From Mugil cephalus (Eukaryota; Chordata; Actinopteri; Mugiliformes; Mugilidae): a DNA stretch of 64,000 nucleotides. The notes under the pieces are model-generated. The model was not told the origin of the DNA, did not search any database, and saw only the letters and a program-made list of their open reading frames with translations. The DNA lies in assembly GCF_022458985.1 (NCBI RefSeq), contig NC_061772.1:27215501-27279500 (forward strand), read 5' to 3'. Below are positions 43,720-56,376 of this stretch, in pieces. How positions within the stretch are numbered: position 1 is the stretch's first letter; the number at the start of each line of letters is the position of its first letter. The translations under genes and the position numbers were made by a program.

Positions 43720-44496
43720 AGGTCCCATATTATATATTTTTTTCAACTACTTTCATATATGTGTCAGAGGTCCAGCATCATTGTTTTCAAAGTGTATTAC
43801 CCCAAATTCAGCCTTGGTCCTGAATTTCAGCCAGTCAAAAAGTGGCTCTAGTGAGTTCTACTGAGAACAGGCTCCGTCTGTGTCTGCACCTTCAAATGCT
43901 AATGAGCTGCGTCTCTCCACGCCCACTCCAGTTTCAACCAGAACCTGTCCTAGAAAGAGAGAGTTCCTTCGTGGACAGTTAGTACTGATCCATGCTTTTT
44001 CTTCAGCTGTTTAATGAAGCCTGCTTTGTATGGACCCATATTTAGAAAGCAGTCCTCCATGAAATGCTAGGTGCACACATGCAAAAAAAAAAAATGGAAT
44101 CGATCTACCGGGTCTTCAGACGCTCAGACGGAGGAAGTAAAATAGACTTCTGTGCTCGTTGATGCAGCCAAAAACAGAGCAAAGGCTGTGCTTTGCTCGT
44201 ACTTTTACCAGGAGAAAAAATGGCGCCTGCTCTGTAATTTTAGATGGCGGGTCCATATCCGGGGGCAGGTCAAAGGCAGTATCCACTACCGGAGGACGGG
44301 GTTATTTCCCCGCATGACATTAAGAAGGGAAATATCTCAGATCCGCCTGTTTGAGCACACATTTGCTAAAAAGTAGAGTAGGCAAGCGAGGAAAGTGAAA
44401 TTTTTTTCGCTGCTGGGGCTTCATATAAAGGCCACAGGGACACGTATCACTGTTAGAAAACCTTTGCAAAAGTGAATTTTGCATGATATGGGACCT
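43720..44496. mobile_element. Non-autonomous transposon flanked by TTAA (piggyBac-like target)
   Basis: The left end AGGTCCCATATTAT follows TTAA at 43716-43719. The right end ATGATATGGGACCT is followed by TTAA at 44497-44500. The 13-base inverted ends and TTAA duplication are those expected of piggyBac-type mobilisation. The 777-base interior has no transposase. Confidence 0.7.
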
Positions 44497-44931
44497 TTAA
44501 AATGACTAATCAGAGGTGTGCACTAGGGGACCTAGTGCAGGATTAAGTGGTGCGGAAGATGAGATGAGATGAGGGGCACTGCACTAGAGGGGGCGCCAAA
44601 GCAACGGGGTAAAAATAATTTAGAGTAGGCATTTTCTTTATTTAAGAGCTTATTTAAGTGCAGATTAATGTCCAGTGACACTACTCTTGGTTATCTAAGA
44701 GGAATCATTAAGAAAAGATGATTGTACATCTCCGACTAAATACCATAACCAGTGAGTACTGTAAGAAACACCCAGTATCTGACGCAGAGCTTGCATGTCC
44801 TCTTTTTTTTTGGTTCACATTATCCTCACAGGGACACATCTTCAAAGGACATACAAGTGAAGGCAAGGCACAGACAGACAAACTGCAGGCAAACTGCTCA
44901 TTGCAAATACGCAAATATATCTCGGTCGGAC

Positions 44932-47900
44932 ATGGCCAGGTTGGATGTCACAGAGGTGTTTCATGGTATTTCGTTTCCTGGACACCTGCACACACAGGAT
45001 TCCTTGCAACTGGCTCTCAAATTTACGTTTAAGGACACGGATATCCTAATAGCGTCTTATCCAAAGTCAGGTAAGAAGAGACGATAAAATGATTGGACTG
45101 CAACACACCTGCAGTGTCTTTGAACTCACTGCAGATACGGTGAAATCAATTTAAACTCGCATTCAAACTTTTTAACGTATTGTTTTATCGTTGTTATGAG
45201 TGAATTTAGGTCACAGGCGCTTCTCTTCTCTATTCTCTTATCAGGCACTACATGGATGCAGGAAATAGTGACTCTCATAACCAGCAGAGGGGACCCACAC
45301 TTGTGCCAGACTGTCCCAAACTGGACCAGAGCTCCATGGCTGGAGCAACACTATTTTGCCACCCTGCTGGAGGCTTCATCCACGACACCGCGAGTCATCA
45401 CCACACACCTGCCTCATCACTTGCTGGTCCCCGTCCTCCAAGGCTCCAAAGCCAAGGTTCAGATTTACTTGTTTTGTGCAGTTTGGGCCGCCAATAGAAA
45501 TGTTAAATAAAGTAAATCTGATATTATGCACCATTCAGTCGTCAGTTTAATAGAGGTGATAATCCAATAAATACAGAGCCAGATTAGATTATTCCTGCTG
45601 CTATGTTTTGTATTTATTTGAGAAAGATGCTGAAAGTCTTGAAAGTCTACAGAATAATACAACTGTACTTACAATAAATAAAGGTTTTATCTGACAAGCT
45701 AGCATTGTAGCACTGTGACATGTTAGCTCCGCTTTTACCCTGTAGGAGAGTTCTAATAAACAAAGGCATGTTTCATTTGAGATGTTTCTTCTTAAAAGGC
45801 TTCTGCAGAAAAATAAATAAATAAATAAATAAAATGTGCACCTCTGGTACAACTTCAAGGTTGCACAGAAGAAGAAAACTGTGATAAACGGAACAATTTT
45901 ACTAGAGCGACGCGCTTCATATCAAATCTGGGCGCGCGCGCGCGTTGTTGCCAGGCAACGCGGATAATTGCATTAAACAATTAAGAGCGAAACCATCTAG
46001 GATTGGCCGTTTATGCGGCACAGGTTAATGTGATCTAACGCGACACCACACTAATGCAGCTGCTCATGAGCATTAGCACACATGCACGAGCTAATTCCAG
46101 TTACAAGTGCATATTTGCACTGTACCACCACTGCATGCACGTGACGTCACAGCAAGCGAAGTCTCCATGGTTACGGCCATTGAATGGCAAAAAGTGAGAG
46201 TTGAACATGGGGATTATCAGCATTAGTTTGAATCATAGGCTTTAATGCAATTATGTAAGTATTTTTTTTATTTTTTAAAAAAAATCTAAAACTAACTTAA
46301 ACCAACTGAAAATGAGGCTAATCCGCTTTCCCAAATCCACACTAGTCCGTATGAATCATTGTCGAGTCCAGTTGTCCTTAACTTGATCAGATATTCCACA
46401 TTTTTCTCAGTCTCGCTGTATTTACTGATACATTCCGCCATGTTTTTCCTACTCAGGGGGGCGTGGCCCCGGGCGGTAGTGACGTCAATGCATAGCCTCT
46501 AATATATCGTAGCAGAGGTAGTTATAGAGGTAAAACCACTGACTGTATATAAACTAGAGGTAAAAGTAGTGAGGTAGCAGCTGTACTATAAACTTGTTGT
46601 TTTCTGTTTCACTGTACATATACGTTACACAGACTAAAAACGTGATTTCAGACCTCTGTATTAGCTTAAACAAAAATCAATGCTGTGTCATGTCACAGGT
46701 CATCTACGTGAGCAGAAACCCTAAAGATGTGGTGGTGTCCTTTTACCATTTCCACAAAATGGCCAACTTCCTCCCTGAGCCCGGTCCCTTTCCGGGGTTT
46801 TTAAACCGATTCCTGGAGGGAACTCGTGAGTTGACAAGAGGACAAAGTTTATTTAATTGTTTGCTATTTTTTGTTTTAATCTCATATAATTGTGCAAATG
46901 CACTTTTTTTTTCCTTTGTATGTCTTTCAGTGCACTTTGGCTCCTGGTTTGAGCACGTTAAAGGCTGGACCAGTCACACAGCAGCTATCAACAATCTGCT
47001 GCACATCACCTATGAAGAGATGTCACTGGTAAAAGAAACAAAGCAATCAGTTTTTAATAAAAAAATACATATTTATCTTATTGCCAGCCAGTAAGTCTGA
47101 TATACACCGATCAGGCATAACATTATGACCACCCTCCTAATATTGTGCAGGTCTGCCTTGTACCTCCAAAACAGTTGTGACTCATCAGAGAGTGGACAAT
47201 GTTGTTAGTGGGGGGGCCTTTGGGTGCTATGGTTTAAGGGGAGAGTCACTCATATGAGTAGCTGCTTCAGTTCTGACCGACTATGGGAAGTTGAGGTTTA
47301 AATAGGAAAACTCTGTGGGTAAAACCCATCACAAACTTGCTTGACCAGAAACTGGTGCCACTGATTTTACATATTCAAGAAATTCTACAAGTCCAGTTGC
47401 CTTCATTCAACGCCTTTTGGATTACCATGACTTAATTGGACAAGTGTGAATGGTTGTCTGTCTCCTAGAGTTAGCCAGGAGTGACAGCCTGGGTATGCTC
47501 CAGTCCTCCCGTGACCCTCCAGAGGACAAGCAGTTACGGAAAATGTGTGAATGAATGAATGTGGAAGCCAGGTCAACACCTTGTGCTGTTCTTCAAGTTT
47601 TTTTTTAGTTGGTCCTAAAGCGTGTGTCCGTGTCACACTGGCACAGGTACACATGTGGGGTGGGGGTAACTGGTCTGGTCTAGGTGGGTGCTACATGTCT
47701 AAGTAGCATCCTCACAAATGAATACCAGCTCCAAAGGTTCCCCAGCAGATGCTCAATGTTATTCACGTCTCCTGTCAGTGGTCATAATGTTATGCCTGAT
47801 TGGTGTCTTTTTATTTAGCATTACAAGGAACACATTGCACGTTGCTGACACACAGCAGTCAGCCAACAAAGTCATTATAAAACTTATTTTTCTCACCTGT

Positions 47901-48714
47901 TCATACTTTGAGTCATTTAAACGTTGTCCTCTTCCTTCGGTCAGGATCTCCGTGGCACCGTGAAGAGGGTGAGCTCTTTCCTACAGTGTCCCCTGGTGGA
48001 GGACGAGGTCAACAACTGTGCGGAGCACTGCAGCTTCGGCAGCATGAGAGACAACAAGATGTCCAACTACACCCTCATCCCTGAGGGAATAATGGATCAT
48101 AGCAAAGGCGCCTTCATGAGAAAAGGTGGGTTCGGCTCAGTGCTGCTTTACTGGGACCGTAACTGCAGCCACAAAACTACAGATTAAAATACAGTGGTTC
48201 TCAAATCTGAAAAATACACAATACAAATAAATGTTTTATTTTCCCTTCACTAAAAATACATTAAATTAAGTTTTTATCCGTATAGACGATATGGACTGTG
48301 GCGATAAAATGACAGTAAATATTGTTTCAATTTAATTCAAATGACTCATGGGAACAATTTAAGCTGCTGCAATACACAAATTATTGGCAGTTTAATACAG
48401 GAAACAACATTACTGGCTGAAATCTTCCCATCTGACTGTTTCAAACCAGACCATGTCGAACCAGAATACGCTTAAGTTATATACAAAAAAACAAACAAAA
48501 AAAAAAAAAAACACTGACCGTGTCTTCAACTAAATACAATAATTGTGTCTTCACTCTTTTCCTCCCCCGCTGCACAACAGGTGTGATTGGAGACTGGAGG
48601 AACATGTTCACGGAGGAGCAGAATCAATATTTCGACAGCGTCTTCGCCTCAAAGATGCAGGGATGTGCTTTAGAGTTTGTGTGGGCGAAGTCGAACGGAG
48701 AGGAGACGCCCTGA
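44932..48714 (+). CDS. sult5a1: Cytosolic sulfotransferase, probably SULT5A1, 296 aa
   Basis: It transfers sulfate from PAPS to a small acceptor in the cytosol; the acceptor cannot be told from sequence. Exons: 44932-45070, 45245-45456, 46699-46825, 46931-47028, 47945-48125 and 48581-48714, with all phases joining. The 5'-phosphosulfate loop is YPKSGTTWMQ (43-52), the catalytic His is H101 in ITTHLP, and the 3'-phosphate site is RNPKDVVVSFYHF (123-135). RKGVIGDWRNMFTEEQN (251-267) closes the PAPS site. The usual dimer motif K-x3-T-V-x3-E in this last block is changed (R at Lys, E at Val, Q at Glu). The donor after exon 2 (gttcag) is weak. The single 212-bp exon 2 and the 127/98/181-bp exons that follow resemble the SULT2-type gene layout. 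The SULT5A1 name rests mainly on its place beside DPEP1; SULT6B1-like is the alternative. Confidence 0.8.
45931..45960. promoter_or_regulatory. Alternating CG tract joined to a perfect RFX X-box palindrome
   Basis: CGCGCGCGCGCG (Z-DNA prone) is followed by GTTGCCAGGCAAC at 45947-45959. That is an exact two-half-site X-box (GTTGCC-A-GGCAAC), the binding type of RFX factors. Whether it is used is unknown. Confidence 0.5.
46133..46493. mobile_element. Transposon with CRE-palindrome ends, copy 2 (inverse orientation, internally deleted)
   Basis: The ends GCACGTGACGTCACAGCAAG and GGTAGTGACGTCAATGCATA match those of 26769-27367. Shared interior blocks read in reverse (GAAGTCTCCATGGTTACGGC, CAAAAAGTGAGAGTTGAACA, AATCCACACTAGTCCGTATG). 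It is about 240 bases shorter than copy 1. Confidence 0.7.
47029..47944 (+). other. sult5a1: Sulfotransferase intron 4, mostly a transposon
   Basis: Nearly all of it is the family A element at 47102-47808. Confidence 0.6.
47102..47808. mobile_element. Inverted-repeat transposon, family A, copy 6, with a second repeat inside
   Basis: The ends ATACACCGATCAGGCATAAC and TTATGCCTGATTGGTGT are inverse copies of about 30 bases (GCATAACATTATGACCAC core). Inside, about 47250-47440 matches the dispersed repeat of 41694-41883 and 56470-56630 (TTGAGGTTTAAATAGGAAAA, TTGACCAGAAACTGG), so one repeat has inserted into another. Confidence 0.75.
48126..48580 (+). other. sult5a1: Sulfotransferase intron 5
   Basis: AT-rich; nothing recognised apart from a poly-A run near 48496-48511. 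Confidence 0.5.
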
Positions 48715-49288
48715 AGAACAAATCCTGCAGCAGAACATGAAACTGTGTTAATGAATTTAAGAATCCTTTTTCCTTCTTCCTTCTGTGGTTGTAGTCGCCC
48801 TCTATGTAAACTAATTCAATACAGCTCATCTGTTTCTATGTCTGCAGCCACCTTGCTCATTAACGGGACCATTTGTTAAGAAGCTTGCACATCTCGCACC
48901 CATTGAGTGCTCTAATGGTTTATCATGAATATCCTAAATCATTTCTTCCCTTATTCCAGATCAAGTGCCGCTTCTGGCCCAAGATATTTGAAAAACAAAA
49001 TGAATTAGCAGCAATGCAAGTGCCCCAGTAATGAGCAGAGGGGGGCACGGTGAGGCTAAAGGTTTTCATAAGAAGCTCCTCATCTTGTGTTCTGAAACTT
49101 CACACGTCCAGAGTAAAGTGTTTCCTTTCAGCCTCCGTTCACTGGAGTGCTTCTAAATAATCCCGCTGAGTGTATGTACAGAACACAGCGAGGCCACTGC
49201 ATCAAGAACAAAGTGTGACTGTATGGCACATAGAGTATTAACCCTTAGAAACTCATAGTGTACACAGAATTCACCATGGGATAAATAA

Positions 49289-49404
<116 letters not shown>

Positions 49405-49763
49405 ATCTTATCTTCTGTCTGAATTTGAGATGTCCTCCATTCTAACTTGAAAGAACCACCATTCAAGCTCCAGCTCATGCAGCCTTGAAGAGTTTTGTCT
49501 CTTTGTCGCCTTTTGATTCCCCAGCGTGAAGGACTGTGGGGTCATGAAAAAGAATCATGGTTCCTACTCGTAGATTCAGGTTTGTAAAATTAGTTTCAGA
49601 AAAGGGCCAGTGGAGGACAAACTGAATGACAGGCAGACAGGCAGACGGATTTTATATGAGATTTACAGCAGTATATTGGGTTGGACTGCATTGAATAGTG
49701 GAATGTGATTTGTTGTAACGTTTAATGTAAATTCATCTTCACTATTTTCCATATTAAATTTAC

Positions 49764-50090
49764 GAAAGAGGATTAGGGCCACTGAAAATAAAATTCGAAA
49801 AAAATAAAATTTTAAATCTCAGAATTCTGAGAAAAAGTCAAAATTCTGACTTTAAACTCGGAATTCTGACTTACTTGTCAGAAAAGTCAGAATTCTGACT
49901 TTAATCTTAGAATTCTGAGAAAAAAGCCAGAATTCTGAGTTTTCTGTGAAAAAGTCTGAATTCTGGCTTCTTTCTCAGATGAGATTCATTCATTAGACCA
50001 AATTAACTAGTTCTAAGATTAAAGTCAGAAGTAAAAAAATAAATAAAAATTACATATATATTTTTTTCTGTGGCCCTAATTCTCTTCCGT
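49764..50090. mobile_element. Inverted-repeat transposon, family B, second copy
   Basis: The left end GAAAGAGGATTAGGGCCACT is matched by the inverse of the right end, GGAAGAGAATTAGGGCCACA. Both share ATTAGGGCCAC with the element at 29993-31464. Its interior is built of imperfect repeats of AGAATTCTGA and AAAGTCAGAATTCTGAC, unlike the 25-bp unit of the first copy. Confidence 0.75.
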
Positions 50091-51432
50091 ATAAATTAAA
50101 TTAAATTAAATTCACAGCCTTATTTTGAAGTGAAAAGAGTAATGAAATATAATTTATCATAATTTTTAGTGTAAGCTAATAACCCTTCACTGTTTTCTAA
50201 ATGAAATGAAATTAACTGGAATTAAATTAAATTGAACTAAGTTAACGTAACATTAAATTGAAGTGAATTACTCTAATAATCCATACTTAAAATTAGTTTT
50301 GTCCACTTTTGCTGCTCAGAGAGGGGTTTCCCAATCTTAAATAACCTGTCTTCTCCTTCAGGTCAGGTTCAGGTCCTGTGTGGAGCCATGCGTTTGGGAG
50401 ATGGTTCTTTTTATTCCATCAAACCTGTGCGTCCCTCACTGCCCTGAAAATGAAGAACTACACGCGTTAACTCTTAATATTTCTTCCTCTTTTCTGGAAT
50501 ACACAGTTCCTTTATCTCATGATAAGTGGTGCCTCTCTTTCTTCTCTTTAACCTTCGCTCACTGATTTGTTTGATTTTTGAAGTGTGTCCCGAGTAATCA
50601 AGCTGACAGCGGCTCTGATGTGCCGCTCTGATCAGCTGCTAATAAAGTGGCACTTCACAAACACTCGTGGTCGCACGAGCGCGTACGCTCACACTTTCCG
50701 GTCGTGTGAGAAGCCTCTTCACACTCCTCGGACCTCTCAGACTCTGCTGAAGGGAAGGAGGTTGAAGGGCAAAGCTGGTGTCACCGTTAATTGCCTCAGA
50801 TCATGAGGGTTCAAACCAAACCGCAGACTGTTCACGTTTGGGAATTATTATTTTCTGATGCTAGCGAGAAATGTTGTATAATTTAGCCCACAGAGATCAA
50901 ATTAGGATCAATATATGTTACGTAAATGCCTCATAAATATCTTGCACCCACACTGTTGTTTCCTGCTCAGGGCTAATTACACTCGGTAGATGTAGAGCAG
51001 AGCTGAAATCACTGAAAACTTCCTAAAGAATATAATTAAGCCTAGATTAAGTGCTACATTGATAATTGGAGTCTGGGAGCTGAGCTGCTTATAGTTTTTT
51101 GTTTTGTGTAAACTTTTTAGTTATTTCTTTTTAAGCCACGTACGGTACAGAGAATTCAGCCCTAGATCATGGGCCTGATCTGACTGGTAAACATCTTCAC
51201 CATTTGAAGGTTTGTCATAAAGTCGTCGACTTTCAATTGCATCAACAAAAAAAAGAAGAAGAAGCTGGAGTTCTGATAATCTATAAAGAAATAATAGTAT
51301 CAGCCCACATGTCTGGCAGGGTCGAGGCATTTAGAAAATCTTTCATCATGTTTTTAAGCTTCATAGTCGACAAGCATCAGTCTTGACACAGACTTGCAAT
51401 GGATCTTAGAACTAGACTCCAATTCACTTATA

Positions 51433-51561
51433 AGGATCAGCGACAACGTTATGACCTGGACGCCCTCAGAAGGTCCATGTCCACTATCTGATAAGTCACG
51501 ACTAAAGAAGAGACCTACACAATATTAGGAAGGTGGTCCTAATGTTATGCCTGGTCGATGT
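51433..51561. mobile_element. Family A transposon, short copy 7 (reverse orientation)
   Basis: GATCAGCGACAACGTTATGA and CCTAATGTTATGCCTGGTCG are the degraded ends. The interior keeps CAGAAGGTCCATGTCCACTA and CCTACACAATATTAGGAAGG, the reverse of the usual left part. Confidence 0.65.
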
Positions 51562-52408
51562 ATGTGGATTTATGCACAGTTTATACCATTTATGGCCCCA
51601 GTCAAAGTGGTTTAAATAAATATATATTGATTTAGTTTTAATGTTTAATGTTCTTTCCAGCTTAAAGGAAGAAGGCCTGCACGAAATTTTACAAGGGTAA
51701 AGAAAAATCCCCTAGAATAGAAGGCGACAGATGTTGTACTAGTACCTTGATCTCATCTTTAGTGGAGCGAATCACTGCTCTAAATGTCCAGGTGGAAAAA
51801 AAAAAAAAAAAAAAGAAGATCCAGCAAAGATTTTGTCATAAGCTGAATCACTGACACTTCAATGGTCAGAGGTGACGAGTGTGAATGGAAAGTGATGCTC
51901 TTTTTTGTTTAACTGAAGTAAGAACCTGATATGAAAACAAGCTAAAAACGTTTCAGAGTGAGGCTCCTGTCCAGCTGCAGGACTCTTTGAAGCTTCAGAT
52001 CAAGGAGAGAAGGAACATTGACTCTGTAAAGCTCCATTCTGTGCTGTGCTCAGAACCTGCCAGCAAAAAAAAAATAAATAAATAAAAAACATTTATAAAG
52101 AGGCAAAAAACAGACACTGATGGGAAAAACCTTTCGAGTTCCCATTTATTGCTTTGCATAAATTGAAAATTCTCTTTATCTGGTCACATTTACTTTAAGA
52201 CTTTAAGAATAAAGATTCAACTTAATACAACAAATATCACTACCACGAAGTATTAATTATAGTGACAAAAATATCGAAACATCTGAGTGAAGACTGATAA
52301 TGACATTGGGAGATCTGAGAGTAAGTTTAAGCTTTGAAGGAGAAGGTAAGACATCGTCGCATTTGCACAACATTTACTGGCTGTCACCTCCACCACCCTC
52401 CCTCATTT

Positions 52409-52988
52409 AGTGCGTTTACATGCACGTGAAAAACCGAATTATTGCCTTAATTGGACTATAACAGGAGAATTTAAGTGCATGTAAACACGTTACTCCGATT
52501 AAAATCAGAGTTCTCATTATCCGGATTGAGACACCCAGATAATGGGATTGAATCGGATTTTTCAATCGGATAATGCGTGTGCGCATGTTCCACGACCGCT
52601 GCGCTGGCGTGTGACCCCGGAACAAAAACGTCCAAGAAAGGCGATCGCAGAAGAAGAAGAAGAGAAACGGAGCTGTCTGAGCGATAGCGCAGATCTTACC
52701 TGCACCAGAAGTAGCGCGAACATTACTTACAAGATTAAAAAATGTATAAATATCCGTCTGGTTGTTGTTTGAAATATCGGTCCGCCGCATGAACGACTCT
52801 TGTTTATTATATCACGTGATAGGTCAACCCGGAAATCGGGCCGTATAAATGTGGTATTAACCCGCTAGAAAGATGCGTATCGCCACCTAGTGTGAAAGAG
52901 GAGAAGAGTTATTCGATTTTCTTGCGCTACATGTAAACTGTTGTAAATTTTGAGCATAGCTCGATTAAGCTGTGCATGTAAACGCACT
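52409..52988. mobile_element. Inverted-repeat transposon, family C, intact copy
   Basis: Ends are perfect 17-base inverted repeats: AGTGCGTTTACATGCAC at 52409 and its exact inverse ending at 52988. A sub-terminal copy of the same motif (AAGTGCATGTAAACACGTTA) lies near 52471. The interior includes CGCCACCTAGTGTGAAAG. No transposase. Confidence 0.8.
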
Positions 52989-53850
52989 GATTGTGTCAGA
53001 AGAATTGTCGCCCACATGTGGATTCAGATTTAGTATCCACATACGGGCTACAGGAAGCAGCAGATATGACGGACTGTGTTTCTCAGTGCAGTGGAGTGAT
53101 GAGAAAAGGCCTCATGCTGCAGCCTTTTTTTTTTTTTTAATTCATAAATGTTCAAACAACCCGTACCCTTCTCTCTGATATCCAAGACTTTTTTCTTTTC
53201 TACAGTGATTTTGTTGTTGTTTCCAGTGGACTCACTGAAAATAACCTTGAATCACTTTCTTTTTTCCCTTTACTGTCGCTGTGACGGTCGGTGGCCCTGT
53301 GGGAAGACACTTGAAACCTCATGTTGCCACAGAAACTGGTCCGTTGCTTCTATAAACTGGAGATGTCTTGGTTTTTATTGGACAAATAACTTGGCCAATC
53401 ATGGCCTTCATGGGTTTGACTAAGCGTGATGTTCCTAACAATTTAAACTCTAGTTAAAGTCATTTTATATGAAACCGCTCGCAGCAGACACATAAATGTG
53501 TTTATGAAGGTTAGCGTTCTGAAGCTATATGTTCTATGAGCTATATTAATTCACGCTACTCTAGTCAAAATTGTATCCTGCTTCCAGCACAAAGTGTCTC
53601 TGAGCCATTAGTAGCACACGCAGAATTTGAAATCCTGGAATAATTGGCAGATTGTTACTGCAGTTTTAACATTCAAAGACATTGTGTAGCTGTATCGGAA
53701 AGCAAAACACTAAGAACCATCGGTCGGACGTGTCCGTTCAGCCAATCAGCCTGATTCACAGTGTTGAGCATCTCTTCTCCATTTGTTCAAGCACATATTC
53801 AAACCCTTAATCATTCAACTTGATTAATGGGCTTCTCTATTATTATAATA

Positions 53851-54436
<586 letters not shown>

Positions 54437-55887
54437 ATAAAGGACTAATTGCTAAAAAAAGATGAATGTGGTGCTCTGATGAGGACGGTGGACAAACATT
54501 GTCCAGATATTTTATTTATTATTGACGCCTTTCGTGTCTGTTTAACATCCAAGCAAAGATGGCGTATCTCATACAAATAAAGACCTAACTGGTGTGTGAC
54601 TAATGAAAGATAAAGATATACTTCAGAATCATCTGTTGTATTGTTGTCCTGTGTTAAAGCTCAGTGTGTGTGTTAAGTACAGTAAATACTAGGGTTGTCT
54701 GTCCTGAAGCTCAGGAAGAGTCAGTTTCCAAGTCACACATGAGGACAGAGCACATAACCAGACAGCTGAGTACACAAAATGGTCCAAACAGCGAAAAGGT
54801 TGTTAACAATTATTTGTACAATTGAGTCTACAGATGGTCGGTACACTCACCACAACCCGGAGCTTCTGATTGATGTGACGCATCATAAACAGCAGTACGT
54901 GTTCGTCATCTTTGTTCATCCAATAATAGCAATAACACACCTCATCGTCGTCATAAAGCAACATGTAGAGTAGGCCTAAGGTGTTTTGCGGAAGCAGGAT
55001 TGAATCAAACAACGTCAGGCTTCATAAAAACACCTGTCACTACCTGTTCCAGCCTACACACAACATCCCCATCAATGCTGCTCTCCATTTTTCCCCCCAT
55101 CCTCCATGACAAGACAGATGTGATGTAGAAAAAAAACTCAAAACCTTGATTGAGGTGTTACGATGAAATTATTTGGATAATGAATATTGATAAAGTGCCA
55201 GATTGAGTGTTTGCAGATGAAACACGGCCAATGTAATCAGGAGAAAAGTGGCCTGATTCGGCCTTTACAAAAGTATATTACAACTATGTATAAAACTGCT
55301 TCTGAGTTCACCTACAACATGCAAATTCTGGTTTGAAGAGACTGGTAGTGTTGTGTGACCTCAGAGTCGGTGCTCTGAGGAGTGATGGAGCCAGAGAGGG
55401 AACACTCTGAGACTGGTACACAGTAATGGTCTTTGACAGGGATATTAATATTTCAGAGGCCGTGGAGGAGAACCTCCTGCACCCTGTCGCAGATCTGCTA
55501 AAACCGTTCGTCCAGCTCCCTGCATCGGCTCATTTCTTTTTTTTTTTTAACTGAACTGGACCGAAACGTTAAATGATTCTGGACACATTTCACTAAGCAG
55601 CCGAGGACAGTTCACCTCAGAACCTCTGGCTGTTCTCTTCCTGTCCGAGATTAGATGCACTTCAAACGAGTAAGTTGGTGCAGAATCACGAGGTGATTAT
55701 GTCTGTGGGGGTCTCAGTCATCCAAGGCCCGGAGCATCCGAAAAACACTAAAGAAAGACTACTAGAAGACATTTCGTCCAAATCTTCAGTTGTAAAGGAC
55801 TGGTGGAGAGATGGGGTTTTAAATAGGAACATCTGTGTGTCTGTTAATGATTTGATACTCTTTTAGTTACGCTAACAACCCATAATC

Positions 55888-56376
55888 AATACATTTACAT
55901 GCACGTCAAAAAAGATGAATTATTCCCTTAATCCGACTTTAACTGGACAACTTAAGTGCATGTAAACATGTTACTACGACTCCAATTGATTTTCTCCAGC
56001 ATGTGTACGCCTTAATCTGACTTGAACTGGAATTCCAGGAAAGCTGGTACCAGAAGAAGAAGGAAAACAGAGCCGGTAGAAAAAACACCTGAGGGATAGC
56101 GCCAAATTACCTGCACCATAAGTACGAGATTAAAAAAGTTGAACTAATATCCATCTGGTTGTTGTTTGAAATGTCGGTCTGCCGCATGAACCACTCCAGT
56201 CGTTTATTATATGACGCAATAGGTCAACAGGAAAAGGGGCCATATTAACCCGCTGACAAGACACATATCGCCACCTAGTGTGGAGGAGGAGGAGGACATG
56301 TTCTTGTCAGTTATTCGATTGTCTCCATTGCATGGAAACTGGGACAAGGACATTAAGCTGTGCATGTAAATGCACT
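55888..56376. mobile_element. Inverted-repeat transposon, family C, second copy
   Basis: ACATTTACATGCACGTCAAA at the left and GTGCATGTAAATGCACT at the right match the ends of 52409-52988. Shared interior blocks are TAAGTGCATGTAAACATGTT, CATCTGGTTGTTGTTTGAAA and ATATCGCCACCTAGTGTG. Confidence 0.75.

Larger units (their letters stand above)
38885..44931. other. Divergent intergenic region between DPEP1 and the sulfotransferase
   Basis: Both genes start outward from this 6-kb gap, so both promoters must lie in it. No TATA box or CpG island stands out. Repeats in it are an inverted-repeat hairpin (41694-41883), a fragment of the ATCGAT-rich element near 43179-43199 and a TTAA-flanked transposon (43720-44496). 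Patches near 39455-39600 (CTCCCCCTGGTGGCTGGCTG) and 40836-41030 (GTGGGCGGAGCCTGCGG, CGCCATGTTGGA) look like fragments of dispersed fish repeats. Confidence 0.5.
45457..46698 (+). other. sult5a1: Sulfotransferase intron 2 (1.24 kb)
   Basis: It contains a (CG)n tract and RFX-type palindrome at 45931-45960 and a CRE-ended transposon (46133-46493). The start (45471 onward) is AT-rich with nothing recognised. Confidence 0.55.
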
